A DNA stretch of 64,000 nt from Sinorhizobium arboris LMG 14919 (GTDB lineage: Bacteria > Pseudomonadota > Alphaproteobacteria > Rhizobiales > Rhizobiaceae): NCBI RefSeq assembly GCF_000427465.1, contig NZ_ATYB01000008.1, positions 558,001 through 622,000 of the forward strand, written 5' to 3'. Made by a program: the position numbers and the translations under genes. The stretch's first letter is position 1; every line of letters starts with the position of its first letter. Below are positions 18,287 through 27,440 of this stretch, in pieces. The notes under the pieces were generated by a model. That model was not told the DNA's origin. It saw only the letters and a program-made list of their open reading frames with translations, and made no database searches.

Positions 18287-18870
18287 CCGCCGCCGAGCGA
18301 GGATCCGGAACGCTCATCGTCGTCGTCGGTCCGAGCGGCGCCGGGAAAGACAGCGTCATGGGCTTTGCCGCCCGACATTTCGCGCAGCGCCCCGACATTC
18401 TCTTCGTCCGGCGGGCGATCACGCGGCCATCGGATGCGGGAGGCGAGGTGCACGAAAGCGTGTCCGCCGCCGAATTCGAGGAGATGAACCGGAGCGGCGC
18501 TTTCGCCGTTTCCTGGCAGGCGCATGGGTTGAGCTACGGCATCCCGGCCGACATCGCCGAAAAGATCGCAACAGGCATGACCGCGATCGTAAACGGCAGC
18601 CGTGCCGCCCTCCCCGCCATTCGCCAGGCGTTCGGTGCGATCGCCGTTGCCGTGATCACCGCCGAGCCGCCGGTGCTGGCAAAACGGCTGGCGGAACGCG
18701 GCCGGGAGAGCGAGGAAGACGTGCTGCGCCGCCTGACCCGGCAGGCACCCGACGTCATCGCCGATCCCGACGTAACGGTCATCGACAACAGCGGCAGGCT
18801 GGATGTGGCCGGCCGGCAATTCGTTGCGCTGGTCGAACGGCACTCAGCCAGAAGTCATCACCCTGCCTGA
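18283..18870 (+). CDS. phnN: Ribose 1,5-bisphosphate phosphokinase PhnN
   Basis: A 195-residue kinase related to guanylate kinase, turning ribose 1,5-bisphosphate into PRPP at the end of the C-P lyase pathway. The P-loop GPSGAGKDS spans about residues 16-24, and FVRRAITRPSDAGGEVHESV matches the family substrate region. The start overlaps the phnM stop (ATGA at 18283), a sign of translational coupling. It is the last gene of the phosphonate block and converges on the ArsR gene 26 bp away, with no clear terminator between them. Confidence 0.93.
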   Translation: MTAAERGSGTLIVVVGPSGAGKDSVMGFAARHFAQRPDILFVRRAITRPSDAGGEVHESVSAAEFEEMNRSGAFAVSWQAHGLSYGIPADIAEKIATGMTAIVNGSRAALPAIRQAFGAIAVAVITAEPPVLAKRLAERGRESEEDVLRRLTRQAPDVIADPDVTVIDNSGRLDVAGRQFVALVERHSARSHHPA

Positions 18871-18896
18871 AGAAAGGCCGAGCGGTTGGGAAACTT

Positions 18897-19268
18897 TTAT
18901 CCCGGCCCGCCCTGTGCCAAGGCCTCCTCCTCTGCTTCCTCGATCTTCTTGACCATGGGCAGGTCCGCCGCGGCGGCGATAATGGAGTCGAGGAGCCCGG
19001 GAAAGCGGATGTCGAGATCGTCCCGCCGCAGCGTGATCAACCGGCTGGTACCGGAGACCTCGGTACGCGTGATGCCCGCCTCGCGCAGCTTGGCAAGATG
19101 ATAGCTGATATTCGTCTTGGAGCCGAAATCCGTGAAGTTCAGGCACATGGTCGGCCTACCCTCTCGGCGGGCCAGATAGCCCACGATCGCCAGGCGCGTC
19201 GGATCGCCGAGCGCCGCGAGGACATTGGACAAGATGATCTGATCGGCGATGGGATGCGGTAGGGTCAT
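18897..19268 (-). CDS. ArsR-family transcriptional repressor
   Basis: A 123-residue winged-helix protein. LSNVLAALGDPTRLAIVGYL is the ArsR entry helix, and SYHLAKLREAGITRTEVSGTSRLITLRRDDLDIRFPGLLDSI covers recognition helix and wing. No metal-binding cysteine motif (such as CVC) is evident, so it probably senses a small molecule rather than a metal. The ATG at 19268 is chosen over the open extension to 19322 because that part is not family-like and overlaps the operator region. It is divergent from an MFS pump that it most likely controls. Confidence 0.88.
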   Translation of the reverse strand: MTLPHPIADQIILSNVLAALGDPTRLAIVGYLARREGRPTMCLNFTDFGSKTNISYHLAKLREAGITRTEVSGTSRLITLRRDDLDIRFPGLLDSIIAAAADLPMVKKIEEAEEEALAQGGPG

Positions 19269-19322
19269 TGAATCAACGATTGCTGATTTCGGGATATTGA
19301 CACGACGAGCAACGAAGTTCAA

Positions 19323-19344
19323 TAGTTCAATATCCTTTGAACTA
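19323..19344. promoter_or_regulatory. Palindromic operator between arsR-type gene and MFS gene
   Basis: TAGTTCAA, a 6-base spacer (TATCCT), then TTGAACTA form a perfect 8-bp-arm inverted repeat at 19323-19344. A further GTTCAA lies directly upstream at 19317. It is 14 bp before the MFS ATG and 55 bp from the ArsR start. The size and place fit an ArsR-family operator controlling both genes. Confidence 0.75.
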
Positions 19345-19357
19345 AGGGGATCTCCCC

Positions 19358-20542
19358 ATGGACAAGCGCATCATCTGGCTCGCCGTTGGCTCTTTCACAA
19401 TGAGCACGGTCGGCTTCGTCTTTTCGAGCCTTCTTCCGTCTATCGCCGCCGATACGCACACGACCATTCCCCATGCGGGGCATCTGATCACCCTGTTCTC
19501 GCTTTCCTATGCCATCGGCGCGCCGCTGCTTTCGGCACTGGCCGGCGCGGCGGACCGGCGTCGACTGCTGGTGGCTGCAATGCTCGTCTTCGTCGTCGGC
19601 AACGGCATCGCGGCGATGAGCGTCTCCTTCACCACGCTGCTGCTCGCCCAGATCGTGATGGGAATGGCAAGCGGCCTCTTTGCTGCCACAGCGCAAGCGA
19701 CGGCGGTTTCGCTGGCAGGACCGGAACACCGCGCACTGGCGATCTCCATCGTGGTGGGCGGCACCACATTCGCCGTGGCGCTTGGCGCGCCGCTCGGCGC
19801 GCTGATCGCCGCCTTCTGGGGCTGGCGCGGCACGTTCGGGACAGTCGCGCTGGTTGGGCTCACCTGCGCTGCCATGCTCTGGCTTCGCCTGCCGCGGGGC
19901 CTCAACGGAACGAAGCTGACGATGTCCGAGCGCTTCGGCGCCATTGGTCGTCCGGGCGTGGCCTCGTCGCTCATGGTGACGTTTCTCTACCTCACCGGCG
20001 GCTTCATGATCATCTCCTATCTCGCACCGCTGGCGATCGATGGGGCCGGGCTGTCGCATCTGGCGCTGCCCGGTCTGCTCCTCGCCTTCGGGGTCGGCGC
20101 GGTGATCGGCAATCTCTCCAGCGGCTATCTGGCCGACCGGCTCGGCGCCACCCGCGTGGTGACAGCTTCGCTGATTTCCGCGCTCGCGGTCTCTCTGACG
20201 ATCGCCTTCGGCCTGCACCTCCTCACGCGCGACTTCGCGGGCTTGCTGTTGATCGGCATCATGGTGCCATGGGGCATTGTAGGCTGGGCCTTCCCGCCGG
20301 CCCAGGCGAGCCGCATAGTCGGCTTTGCGCCGGAGGTTGCGCATCTGACCCTGTCGCTCAACGCCTCGGCGATCTATCTCGGCATCGCAGCCGGCACGGC
20401 AATCGGCGGACGCATACTGGAGAATACGGCCGCAGCGGATCTCGGCTTCTTCGCGGCGTTATTTCCAGTGGCTTCGCTGGCCGTTCTTTATGCAGGATTG
20501 CGCTCCCATCGGCGGCGCTTGGCCACCGCGCCGGCGGAATAG
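19358..20542 (+). CDS. MFS efflux transporter (AraJ/drug-resistance type)
   Basis: A 394-residue, 12-helix major facilitator protein. The N-terminal helix is followed by the DHA1-like loop motif ALAGAADRRRLLV, and SLAGPEHRALAISIVVGGTTFAVALGAPLGALI resembles motif C of antiporters, which suggests proton-driven efflux. The ATG at 19358 follows AAGGGGATC. Divergence from an ArsR regulator with an operator between them implies induction by an exported compound, whose identity is unknown. Confidence 0.85.
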   Translation: MDKRIIWLAVGSFTMSTVGFVFSSLLPSIAADTHTTIPHAGHLITLFSLSYAIGAPLLSALAGAADRRRLLVAAMLVFVVGNGIAAMSVSFTTLLLAQIVMGMASGLFAATAQATAVSLAGPEHRALAISIVVGGTTFAVALGAPLGALIAAFWGWRGTFGTVALVGLTCAAMLWLRLPRGLNGTKLTMSERFGAIGRPGVASSLMVTFLYLTGGFMIISYLAPLAIDGAGLSHLALPGLLLAFGVGAVIGNLSSGYLADRLGATRVVTASLISALAVSLTIAFGLHLLTRDFAGLLLIGIMVPWGIVGWAFPPAQASRIVGFAPEVAHLTLSLNASAIYLGIAAGTAIGGRILENTAAADLGFFAALFPVASLAVLYAGLRSHRRRLATAPAE

Positions 20543-20622
20543 TTCCACATACGCAGGCGCGGCGGGGCAACTTCATACTGCCGCATCATCGCCAAGGGGA
20601 TCCCGACACGGTCACCCGAAAA

Positions 20623-20649
20623 GCCCCGGATGGGAGTCCGGGGCTTTTT
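20623..20649 (+). terminator. Rho-independent terminator after the MFS gene
   Basis: GCCCCGGA at 20623-20630, a 6-nt loop and TCCGGGGC at 20637-20644 form an 8-bp stem followed at once by TTTTT. It is the clearest intrinsic terminator in the window. It isolates the hut promoter from upstream transcription. Confidence 0.92.
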
Positions 20650-20704
20650 GCTGTGTTTCTGGCCGGCGGGTCACACCGCGCTACTTCACGGATCATATTT
20701 CCCC

Positions 20705-20733
20705 TTGTCATCTCCAGTGTTATGTATATACAT
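20705..20733 (+). promoter_or_regulatory. hut promoter with HutC-type operator
   Basis: A perfect 12-bp palindrome ATGTATATACAT lies at 20722-20733; its core TGTATATACA fits the TGTA-N2-TACA site bound by the GntR-family repressor HutC in pseudomonads. It overlaps a possible sigma-70 promoter: TTGTCA at 20705-20710, a 16-bp spacer and TATACA at 20727-20732. The hutI ATG is 25 bp further on. Repression relieved by urocanate is the expected mode. No hutC gene is in the window. Confidence 0.72.
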
Positions 20734-20758
20734 TAACGGCAAAGAAGGACGGAACCTT

Positions 20759-22006
20759 ATGGACGGAAACGAAAACCCGAGCTCTGTCGGAACCAGCCTC
20801 TGGCGTGATGCACGCCTTGCCACGCTTCGCGAGGACCTGGGGCCGCTCGGCGTCGTGGAAAACGGCGCCATCGCCGCGCGCGGAGAGCGGATCGTCTATG
20901 CCGGACCCGAAGACGATCTGCCTTCTGAGCTTGCTCGCGCCGACCAGATCTTCGATTGCGAAGGCCGTTGGATCACCCCGGCGCCGATCGACTGCCACAC
21001 CCATATCGTTCATGGCGGCGACCGGGCCCGGGAGTTCCAGCTCCGCCTCGAAGGCGCGACCTATGAGGAGATCGCCCGTGCCGGAGGCGGCATCGCTTCG
21101 ACCGTCAAGGCAACCAACGCCCTTTCCGTCGACGAACTCGTTGAGGCGGCACTTCCACGACTCGACACCCTGCTCGCGGAAGGCGTGTCCACCGTCGAGA
21201 TCAAGTCGGGCTATGGTCTCAACGTCGAGACCGAGATCAAGATGCTTCGGGCCGCACGCCGGCTCGAGAGCCTGCGTCCGGTCCGCATCGTCACCAGCTA
21301 TCTCGCGGCCCACGCGACGCCGCCGGAGTATCGGGGCCGAAACGGCGACTACATCGCCGAGGTCGTTCTGCCTGGGCTTGCTGCCGCCCACGCGGAGGGG
21401 CTCGTCGATGCGGTCGACGGGTTCTGCGAAGGCATCGCCTTCTCGCCTGCGGAAATTACCCTGGTGTTCGACAAGGCAAGATCGCTGGGCCTGCCGGTAA
21501 AGCTCCACGCCGAACAGCTCTCCGACCTCGGCGGCGCGAAGCTCGCTGCCTCCTACGGCGCGCTTTCCGCCGATCATCTCGAATATCTCGACGCTGCGGG
21601 CGCAGCCTCCATGGCCAAGGCCGGCACGGTCGCCGTCCTCCTGCCCGGTGCTTTCTACACCCTCCGGGAAAAGCAGCTTCCGCCCGTCGAAGCGCTCCGC
21701 GCGGCCGGAACGCGAATCGCGGTCGCCACCGATTGCAACCCCGGGACTTCGCCGCTGACCTCACTGCTCCTGACTTTGAACATGTCCGCTACGCTCTTCC
21801 GGCTGACGGTGGAGGAATGCCTGGCGGGCGTCACCCGCGAGGCCGCCCGAGCGCTCGGAATCCTGCGCGAGACCGGTACGATCGAAGCCGGCAAGTCCGC
21901 CGACCTTGCCATCTGGAACATCGATCAGCCAGCGGAATTGATCTACCGCATCGGCTTCAATCCGCTCTGCGAGCGGATTTTCAAGGGTAAAAGGATTCCC
22001 CGATGA
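20759..22006 (+). CDS. hutI: Imidazolonepropionase
   Basis: A 415-residue amidohydrolase catalysing the third step of histidine breakdown, hydrolysis of imidazolone-5-propionate to N-formimino-L-glutamate. The metal and substrate motifs are [15 protein letters not shown] near the N-terminus, [32 protein letters not shown] and [11 protein letters not shown]. The ATG at 20759 follows AAGGACGG; the frame is open from 20630 but the extra part crosses the terminator and promoter. It heads hutIHGU and overlaps hutH by 4 bases (ATGA). Confidence 0.96.
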   Translation: MDGNENPSSVGTSLWRDARLATLREDLGPLGVVENGAIAARGERIVYAGPEDDLPSELARADQIFDCEGRWITPAPIDCHTHIVHGGDRAREFQLRLEGATYEEIARAGGGIASTVKATNALSVDELVEAALPRLDTLLAEGVSTVEIKSGYGLNVETEIKMLRAARRLESLRPVRIVTSYLAAHATPPEYRGRNGDYIAEVVLPGLAAAHAEGLVDAVDGFCEGIAFSPAEITLVFDKARSLGLPVKLHAEQLSDLGGAKLAASYGALSADHLEYLDAAGAASMAKAGTVAVLLPGAFYTLREKQLPPVEALRAAGTRIAVATDCNPGTSPLTSLLLTLNMSATLFRLTVEECLAGVTREAARALGILRETGTIEAGKSADLAIWNIDQPAELIYRIGFNPLCERIFKGKRIPR

Positions 22007-23538
22007 CCGTCATTCTCAGGCCCGGCTTCGTTCCTCTCAGTGACCTCGAAACGATCTACTGGACCGGCGCGCCGGCGCGCCTCGATCCCGCCTTCGATCC
22101 CGGCATTGCCAAAGCTGCAGCGCGGATCGCCGAGATCGGGGCGGGCAATGCGCCGGTCTACGGCATCAACACCGGCTTCGGCAAACTGGCTTCGATCAAG
22201 ATCGACAGCGCCGACGTGGCGACGTTGCAGCGCAATCTGATCCTCTCGCATTGCTGCGGCGTGGGCCAGCCTCTCACGGAAAGTATCGTGCGGCTGATGA
22301 TGGCGCTCAAGCTGATCTCGCTCGGCCGCGGCGCCTCCGGCGTTCGGCTGGAGCTCGTCCGGCTGATCGAAGCGATGCTGGACAAGGGCGTGATCCCGCT
22401 CATTCCCGAAAAAGGTTCGGTTGGCGCTTCCGGCGACCTGGCTCCGCTTGCCCACATGGCCGCGGTAATGATGGGCCATGGCGAAGCCTTCTTCCGCGGC
22501 GAACGCATGAAAGGCGATGCCGCCCTGATAGCGGCCGGACTGTCGCCGATCACGCTGGCGGCCAAGGAGGGCCTGGCGCTCATCAACGGCACGCAGGTCT
22601 CGACCGCGCTTGCCCTTGCCGGGCTCTTCCGCGCCCACCGCGCCGCGCAGGCTGCCCTCATCACCGGCGCCCTTTCGACCGATGCGGCCATGGGTTCGTC
22701 CGCGCCGTTCCACCCGGATATCCATACCCTGCGCGGTCATCGCGGCCAGATCGACACGGCCGCAGCGCTTCGCCGGCTTCTTGAAGGCTCTCCCATTCGT
22801 CAGAGCCATATCGAGGGCGACGAGCGCGTGCAGGATCCCTATTGCATCCGCTGCCAGCCGCAGGTCGATGGCGCCTGCCTCGATCTCCTGCGCTCCGTCG
22901 CAGCCACGTTGACGATCGAAGCCAATGCGGTCACCGACAATCCGCTGGTGCTTTCGGACAGTTCCGTCGTCTCCGGGGGCAACTTCCATGCCGAACCGGT
23001 CGCATTTGCCGCCGACCAGATCGCGCTCGCGGTGTGCGAGATCGGCGCCATTTCCCAGCGCCGCATCGCCCTTCTGGTCGATCCCGCGCTCAGTTACGGC
23101 CTGCCGGCCTTTCTGGCCAAGAAGCCGGGCCTCAACTCCGGACTGATGATCGCCGAGGTCACTTCGGCGGCGCTGATGTCGGAAAACAAGCAGCTCTCCC
23201 ATCCGGCCTCCGTCGACTCGACGCCGACCTCGGCAAACCAGGAAGACCATGTGTCCATGGCCTGCCATGGTGCGCGCCGGCTGCTCCAGATGACGGAGAA
23301 CCTTTTTTCGATCATCGGCATCGAGGCGCTTGCCGCGGTGCAGGGCATCGAGTGCCGCGCTCCGCTCACCACCAGCCCGGAACTTCAAAAGGCTGCCGCA
23401 GCCGTGCGCAGCGTCTCCTCCAGTATCGAGGAAGACCGCTACATGGCCGACGACCTCAAGGCCGCGGGCGAACTCGTCGCGTCGGGCCGGCTGGCCGTCG
23501 CCGTCTCCGCCGGCATTCTTCCGAAACTGGAGAACTGA
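22003..23538 (+). CDS. hutH: Histidine ammonia-lyase
   Basis: A 511-residue MIO-dependent lyase that deaminates L-histidine to urocanate, the first pathway step. The self-cyclising Ala-Ser-Gly is at residues 142-144 in [15 protein letters not shown], and Y53 in [12 protein letters not shown] is the conserved catalytic tyrosine region. [17 protein letters not shown] near the C-terminal third is also family-specific. The length is normal. It is translationally coupled to hutI and followed one base after its stop by hutG. Confidence 0.97.
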   Translation: MTVILRPGFVPLSDLETIYWTGAPARLDPAFDPGIAKAAARIAEIGAGNAPVYGINTGFGKLASIKIDSADVATLQRNLILSHCCGVGQPLTESIVRLMMALKLISLGRGASGVRLELVRLIEAMLDKGVIPLIPEKGSVGASGDLAPLAHMAAVMMGHGEAFFRGERMKGDAALIAAGLSPITLAAKEGLALINGTQVSTALALAGLFRAHRAAQAALITGALSTDAAMGSSAPFHPDIHTLRGHRGQIDTAAALRRLLEGSPIRQSHIEGDERVQDPYCIRCQPQVDGACLDLLRSVAATLTIEANAVTDNPLVLSDSSVVSGGNFHAEPVAFAADQIALAVCEIGAISQRRIALLVDPALSYGLPAFLAKKPGLNSGLMIAEVTSAALMSENKQLSHPASVDSTPTSANQEDHVSMACHGARRLLQMTENLFSIIGIEALAAVQGIECRAPLTTSPELQKAAAAVRSVSSSIEEDRYMADDLKAAGELVASGRLAVAVSAGILPKLEN

Positions 23539-23539
23539 C

Positions 23540-24355
23540 ATGGCCGTCTTCGAAATCCGGCAGGGCAGCTCGCCCGTCCTCCTCGGCTTTCCGCATACGG
23601 GTACCGATGTGCCTGCCTCGATTTGGGAACGGCTCAACGACAATGGCCGTATCCTCGCCGACACCGACTGGCAAATCCACGATCTCTACGGAGGTCTCCT
23701 GCCGGACGCGACGACGGTTCGCGCGACCTTTCACCGCTACGTCATAGATGCCAATCGCGACCCGGCAGGCGTCAGCCTCTACCCCGGCCAGAACACAACG
23801 GGGCTCGTGCCCGAAACCGACTTCGACGGCCAGTCTATCTGGAAAGAAGGCGACGGCCCGACGGACGCCGACGTAGCGGAGCGCCTGCGCGATTTTCACG
23901 CGCCCTATCACGCGGCGCTCGCCGCAGAGATCGCCCGTGTCAAGGCGATCCATGGCGTGGCGGTGCTTTACGATTGCCATTCCATCCGCTCGCATATTCC
24001 CTTCCTCTTCGAAGGCACCCTGCCGGACTTCAATATCGGCACCGATACGGGAAAGACCTGCGCTCCTGAGATCGAACGGGCAACCGCACAAATTGCAGCC
24101 GGGGCAGACGGTTACAGCCATATTCTCAATGGCCGCTTCAAGGGCGGCTGGACGACGCGTCACTATGGCCGCCCGGAACAGGGCGTTCACGCGATCCAGA
24201 TGGAACTGGCGCAATCGACGCATCTGGCGACGGAAGCACCGCCCTTCGCTTTGGACAGGGAAAAAGTCGAAAGGCTTCGGCGTCCGCTGAAAGCCATTCT
24301 CGAATGCATCGAAACAATCGCTAAAGAGCTCAAAAGGACAGGGAGCGAGGCATGA
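23540..24355 (+). CDS. hutG: N-formylglutamate deformylase
   Basis: A 271-residue member of the N-formylglutamate amidohydrolase family (FGase), releasing formate and glutamate. Typical segments are [88 protein letters not shown] and [17 protein letters not shown]. The ATG at 23540 is 1 base after the hutH stop; the open frame from 23330 overlaps hutH and is not used. This enzyme implies the five-step route through formiminoglutamate deiminase (HutF), which is not encoded in the window. Confidence 0.93.
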   Translation: MAVFEIRQGSSPVLLGFPHTGTDVPASIWERLNDNGRILADTDWQIHDLYGGLLPDATTVRATFHRYVIDANRDPAGVSLYPGQNTTGLVPETDFDGQSIWKEGDGPTDADVAERLRDFHAPYHAALAAEIARVKAIHGVAVLYDCHSIRSHIPFLFEGTLPDFNIGTDTGKTCAPEIERATAQIAAGADGYSHILNGRFKGGWTTRHYGRPEQGVHAIQMELAQSTHLATEAPPFALDREKVERLRRPLKAILECIETIAKELKRTGSEA

Positions 24356-26031
24356 ACGTGAACAACCCGCGCCACAATATTCGCGAAGTGCGCAGCCCGC
24401 GCGGCACCGAGATCAGCGCCAAGAGCTGGCTGACGGAAGCGCCGCTCCGCATGCTGATGAACAATCTCGACCCTGATGTCGCCGAAAATCCGCACGAGCT
24501 CGTCGTCTATGGCGGCATTGGCCGGGCAGCCCGCACCTGGGCCGATTTCGACCGCATCGTCGCGGCACTGAACGACCTCAACGAAGACGAGACCCTGCTC
24601 GTCCAGTCCGGCAAGCCGGTCGGCGTCTTCCGCACGCACAAGGATGCTCCGCGCGTGCTGATCGCCAACTCCAATCTCGTGCCGCACTGGGCGAACTGGG
24701 ATCATTTCAACGAGCTGGATAAGAAGGGTCTCGCCATGTACGGCCAGATGACCGCCGGTTCGTGGATCTACATCGGCACGCAGGGCATCGTCCAGGGCAC
24801 TTATGAGACCTTCGTGGAAGCTGGTCGCCAGCACTATGGCGGAGACCTCAAGGGCAAGTGGATCCTGACGGGCGGCCTCGGCGGCATGGGTGGTGCCCAG
24901 CCGCTCGCCGCCGTCATGGCCGGCGCCTGCTGCCTCGCCGTCGAATGCAATCCGGACTCGATCGATTTCCGCCTGCGCACCCGCTATCTCGACGAGAAGG
25001 CGGAGACGCTCGAAGAAGCCATGGAGATGATCGAGCGCTGGACGAAGGCCGGCGAAGCGAAGTCGGTCGGCCTGCTCGGCAATGCCGCCGAAATCCTGCC
25101 GGAAATGGTCCGCCGCGGTATCCGCCCCGATATGGTTACGGACCAGACCTCGGCGCACGATCCGATCAACGGCTATCTGCCGAAGGGCTGGTCGATGGCC
25201 GAATGGAAGGCCAGGCGCGAGAGCGACCCGAAGGCGGTCGAGAGAGCCGCCCGCGCCTCGATGCGCGACCATGTCGAGGCGATGCTCGCCTTCTGGGATT
25301 CCGGCGTCCCGACCCTCGACTACGGCAACAATATCCGCCAGGTGGCCAAGGACGAAGGCCTCGAGCGCGCCTTCGATTTCCCCGGCTTCGTGCCGGCCTA
25401 TATACGTCCGCTGTTCTGCAGGGGTGTCGGCCCTTTCCGCTGGGCGGCGCTCTCCGGCGATCCGGAAGACATCTACAAGACCGACCGAAAGGTGAAGGAG
25501 CTGCTGCCGGACAACAAGCACCTGCATAACTGGCTCGACATGGCGCGCGAGCGCATCGCCTTTCAGGGCCTGCCCGCACGCATCTGCTGGGTCGGCCTCG
25601 GCGATCGTCACCGTCTCGGCCTCGCCTTCAACGAAATGGTGCGCAGCGGCGAACTGAAGGCCCCCATCGTCATCGGCCGCGACCATCTCGACTCCGGCTC
25701 GGTCGCCTCCCCGAACCGCGAAACCGAGGCGATGAAGGACGGGTCCGACGCCGTCTCCGACTGGCCGCTCCTGAACGCGCTTCTCAACACCGCCTCCGGT
25801 GCAACCTGGGTGTCGCTGCATCATGGCGGTGGCGTCGGCATGGGCTTCTCGCAGCATTCCGGCATGGTGATCTGCTGCGACGGTACGGACGATGCGGCGC
25901 GCCGCATCGAGCGGGTCCTGTGGAACGACCCGGCAACGGGCGTCATGCGCCACGCCGACGCGGGCTATGACATTGCGCTCGACTGCGCTCGTGAGAAGGG
26001 CCTTCGCCTGCCGGGCATATTGGGCAAGTGA
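24352..26031 (+). CDS. hutU: Urocanate hydratase
   Basis: A 559-residue NAD-containing urocanase for the second step, urocanate to imidazolonepropionate. The N-terminus [39 protein letters not shown], the [22 protein letters not shown]-site, [33 protein letters not shown] and [21 protein letters not shown] are strongly conserved. The start overlaps the hutG stop by 4 bases. It is last in the operon and converges on an MFS gene across a 122-bp gap with an inverted repeat. Confidence 0.97.
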   Translation: MNVNNPRHNIREVRSPRGTEISAKSWLTEAPLRMLMNNLDPDVAENPHELVVYGGIGRAARTWADFDRIVAALNDLNEDETLLVQSGKPVGVFRTHKDAPRVLIANSNLVPHWANWDHFNELDKKGLAMYGQMTAGSWIYIGTQGIVQGTYETFVEAGRQHYGGDLKGKWILTGGLGGMGGAQPLAAVMAGACCLAVECNPDSIDFRLRTRYLDEKAETLEEAMEMIERWTKAGEAKSVGLLGNAAEILPEMVRRGIRPDMVTDQTSAHDPINGYLPKGWSMAEWKARRESDPKAVERAARASMRDHVEAMLAFWDSGVPTLDYGNNIRQVAKDEGLERAFDFPGFVPAYIRPLFCRGVGPFRWAALSGDPEDIYKTDRKVKELLPDNKHLHNWLDMARERIAFQGLPARICWVGLGDRHRLGLAFNEMVRSGELKAPIVIGRDHLDSGSVASPNRETEAMKDGSDAVSDWPLLNALLNTASGATWVSLHHGGGVGMGFSQHSGMVICCDGTDDAARRIERVLWNDPATGVMRHADAGYDIALDCAREKGLRLPGILGK

Positions 26032-26070
26032 TCTTAGTCGTTACGCTGTTTCAGTGAACACAGTCCGCAC

Positions 26071-26127
26071 CTCACCCTCCGCCATCGTCCCTGTGCTTGT
26101 CACAGGAATGATGGCTGAGGGGGAGGC
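26071..26127. repeat. Imperfect inverted repeat between convergent hutU and MFS gene
   Basis: CCTGTG at 26090-26095 pairs with CACAGG at 26101-26106; outer segments (CTCACCCTCCGCCATC and GATGGCTGAGGGGGAGG) extend an imperfect stem on both sides. It is in the gap where two convergent operons end and so may act as a bidirectional terminator. The GC-rich mosaic form suggests a dispersed rhizobial repeat, but the family is different from the element at 6768. Confidence 0.55.
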
Positions 26128-26153
26128 CCGGGAGGTACTGCCGCCTGTCATCT

Positions 26154-27368
26154 TCAGGACGCAGACTCTTTTCCTCGGCAATCGCCGTCGAGGAAAAGCA
26201 GCAGCATGAGCCCGGCGGCGCCTGCAAGGGAGCTTAGCAGCGCCGTTCCCGAATAATCTCCGATGCGCGTTCCGAGCGCGAAAAGAGCGGCGCCGAATCC
26301 CGCGCCCAGGAAGACGTTCACCGAGATGAGCGAACTGCCCAGTCCCGGCCGGTCTGCGATCAGCTCCTGCAGATAGGTGATCGGAATGCTGATCAGTGCC
26401 GCTGCGCCGAAAGCGCTGATGAGCGTCAGCGCATAAATGTGCCAGCGCTCGGTCGAAAGCCCGAGCAGGGCCATGTTGACGACATAGATCGCCGTGCCGA
26501 GCGCGAGCGCATCGATATGACTGAGCCGGTACTGGATACGTCCCCACACCACGATAAACACCACCTCCAGCAAAGCGACGATACCGACGATGATGCCGAT
26601 ATCGCTTACCTTGCCGCCGGCCGCACCGGTGACGATCAGCGGCAGGACCGCCGCAGTGACGTGCAGCATCGACGAAATGAGGGCGATGGCGAGAAGCCGC
26701 GCCAGAACGCGCAGCGACAATATCTCGCCGAAGGACGCGAGAAACGAGAGGCGTTTGCCCAAAGCACCGTCCACGCCCGCCTTTTCCGGCAGCAGCCGCA
26801 AGACGAGCACGAAGTTGGCGAGACAGCCGAGGCTCGCCAGCAGATAGGCCGGCAGCATGCTGCCGCGGGCGGACAGCACCAATCCGACCAGTCCGGGAAC
26901 CACTACCCAGGAAAGCGATATGGCCGCACGAATGCCGGAATTGACGGCAGCCGTATGCCTGCCCCCCATATCTTTCGCAGCCGTGCGGACATAGGCGAAG
27001 AGCAGCGGATTGAGTGCGCCGTGAACGGGCAGCAGCATGAGGGCCGCAAGCACGAAGCTCCCCTTCGTCGGCAGCAGATAAACCGCCCCGTAGCCTACAA
27101 CCCCGCAGAGAATGACCGCCAGCATCAGCGCCCGATAATTGCCGACGCGGTCGGCGACGATGCCGATCGTCACGCTGACCGCAACATTGACCAGTGCCGC
27201 TGCAAAGATCAGCGCCGAATAGAACCCGTCGCTCAACCCCAGTTCGGTGATGCCGACGACCGACTGGTAGGGCGACGTCGCTGCCCCCGAAAAGCCGAAC
27301 AGAATGATGGCGATCATGCTTGTCCGGATGACCGGATTGCGCATGGCGATCAACAGCGGGGAAAACAT
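26154..27368 (-). CDS. MFS transporter, sugar-efflux (SetA/SotA-like) type
   Basis: A 404-residue protein with about 12 hydrophobic segments, starting MFSPLLIAMRNPVIRTSMIAIILFGFSGAATSPY. The first helix and the VTIGIVADRVGNYRALML loop between helices 2 and 3 resemble the SET sugar-efflux group of the major facilitators. Efflux of a sugar or amino-sugar product is the best guess. It is the last gene of the minus-strand run that begins with the RidA gene at 32897, 72 bp after an M81 metallopeptidase gene. It may relieve build-up of a toxic sugar intermediate. Confidence 0.72.
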   Translation of the reverse strand: MFSPLLIAMRNPVIRTSMIAIILFGFSGAATSPYQSVVGITELGLSDGFYSALIFAAALVNVAVSVTIGIVADRVGNYRALMLAVILCGVVGYGAVYLLPTKGSFVLAALMLLPVHGALNPLLFAYVRTAAKDMGGRHTAAVNSGIRAAISLSWVVVPGLVGLVLSARGSMLPAYLLASLGCLANFVLVLRLLPEKAGVDGALGKRLSFLASFGEILSLRVLARLLAIALISSMLHVTAAVLPLIVTGAAGGKVSDIGIIVGIVALLEVVFIVVWGRIQYRLSHIDALALGTAIYVVNMALLGLSTERWHIYALTLISAFGAAALISIPITYLQELIADRPGLGSSLISVNVFLGAGFGAALFALGTRIGDYSGTALLSSLAGAAGLMLLLFLDGDCRGKESAS

Positions 27369-27440
27369 GAGGGGGCAAAGTCCGCGGAAGGGGGAACGTC
27401 TCGATGAAACCCGCCGGAGACCCGGGGCGGGTTTACTGTT

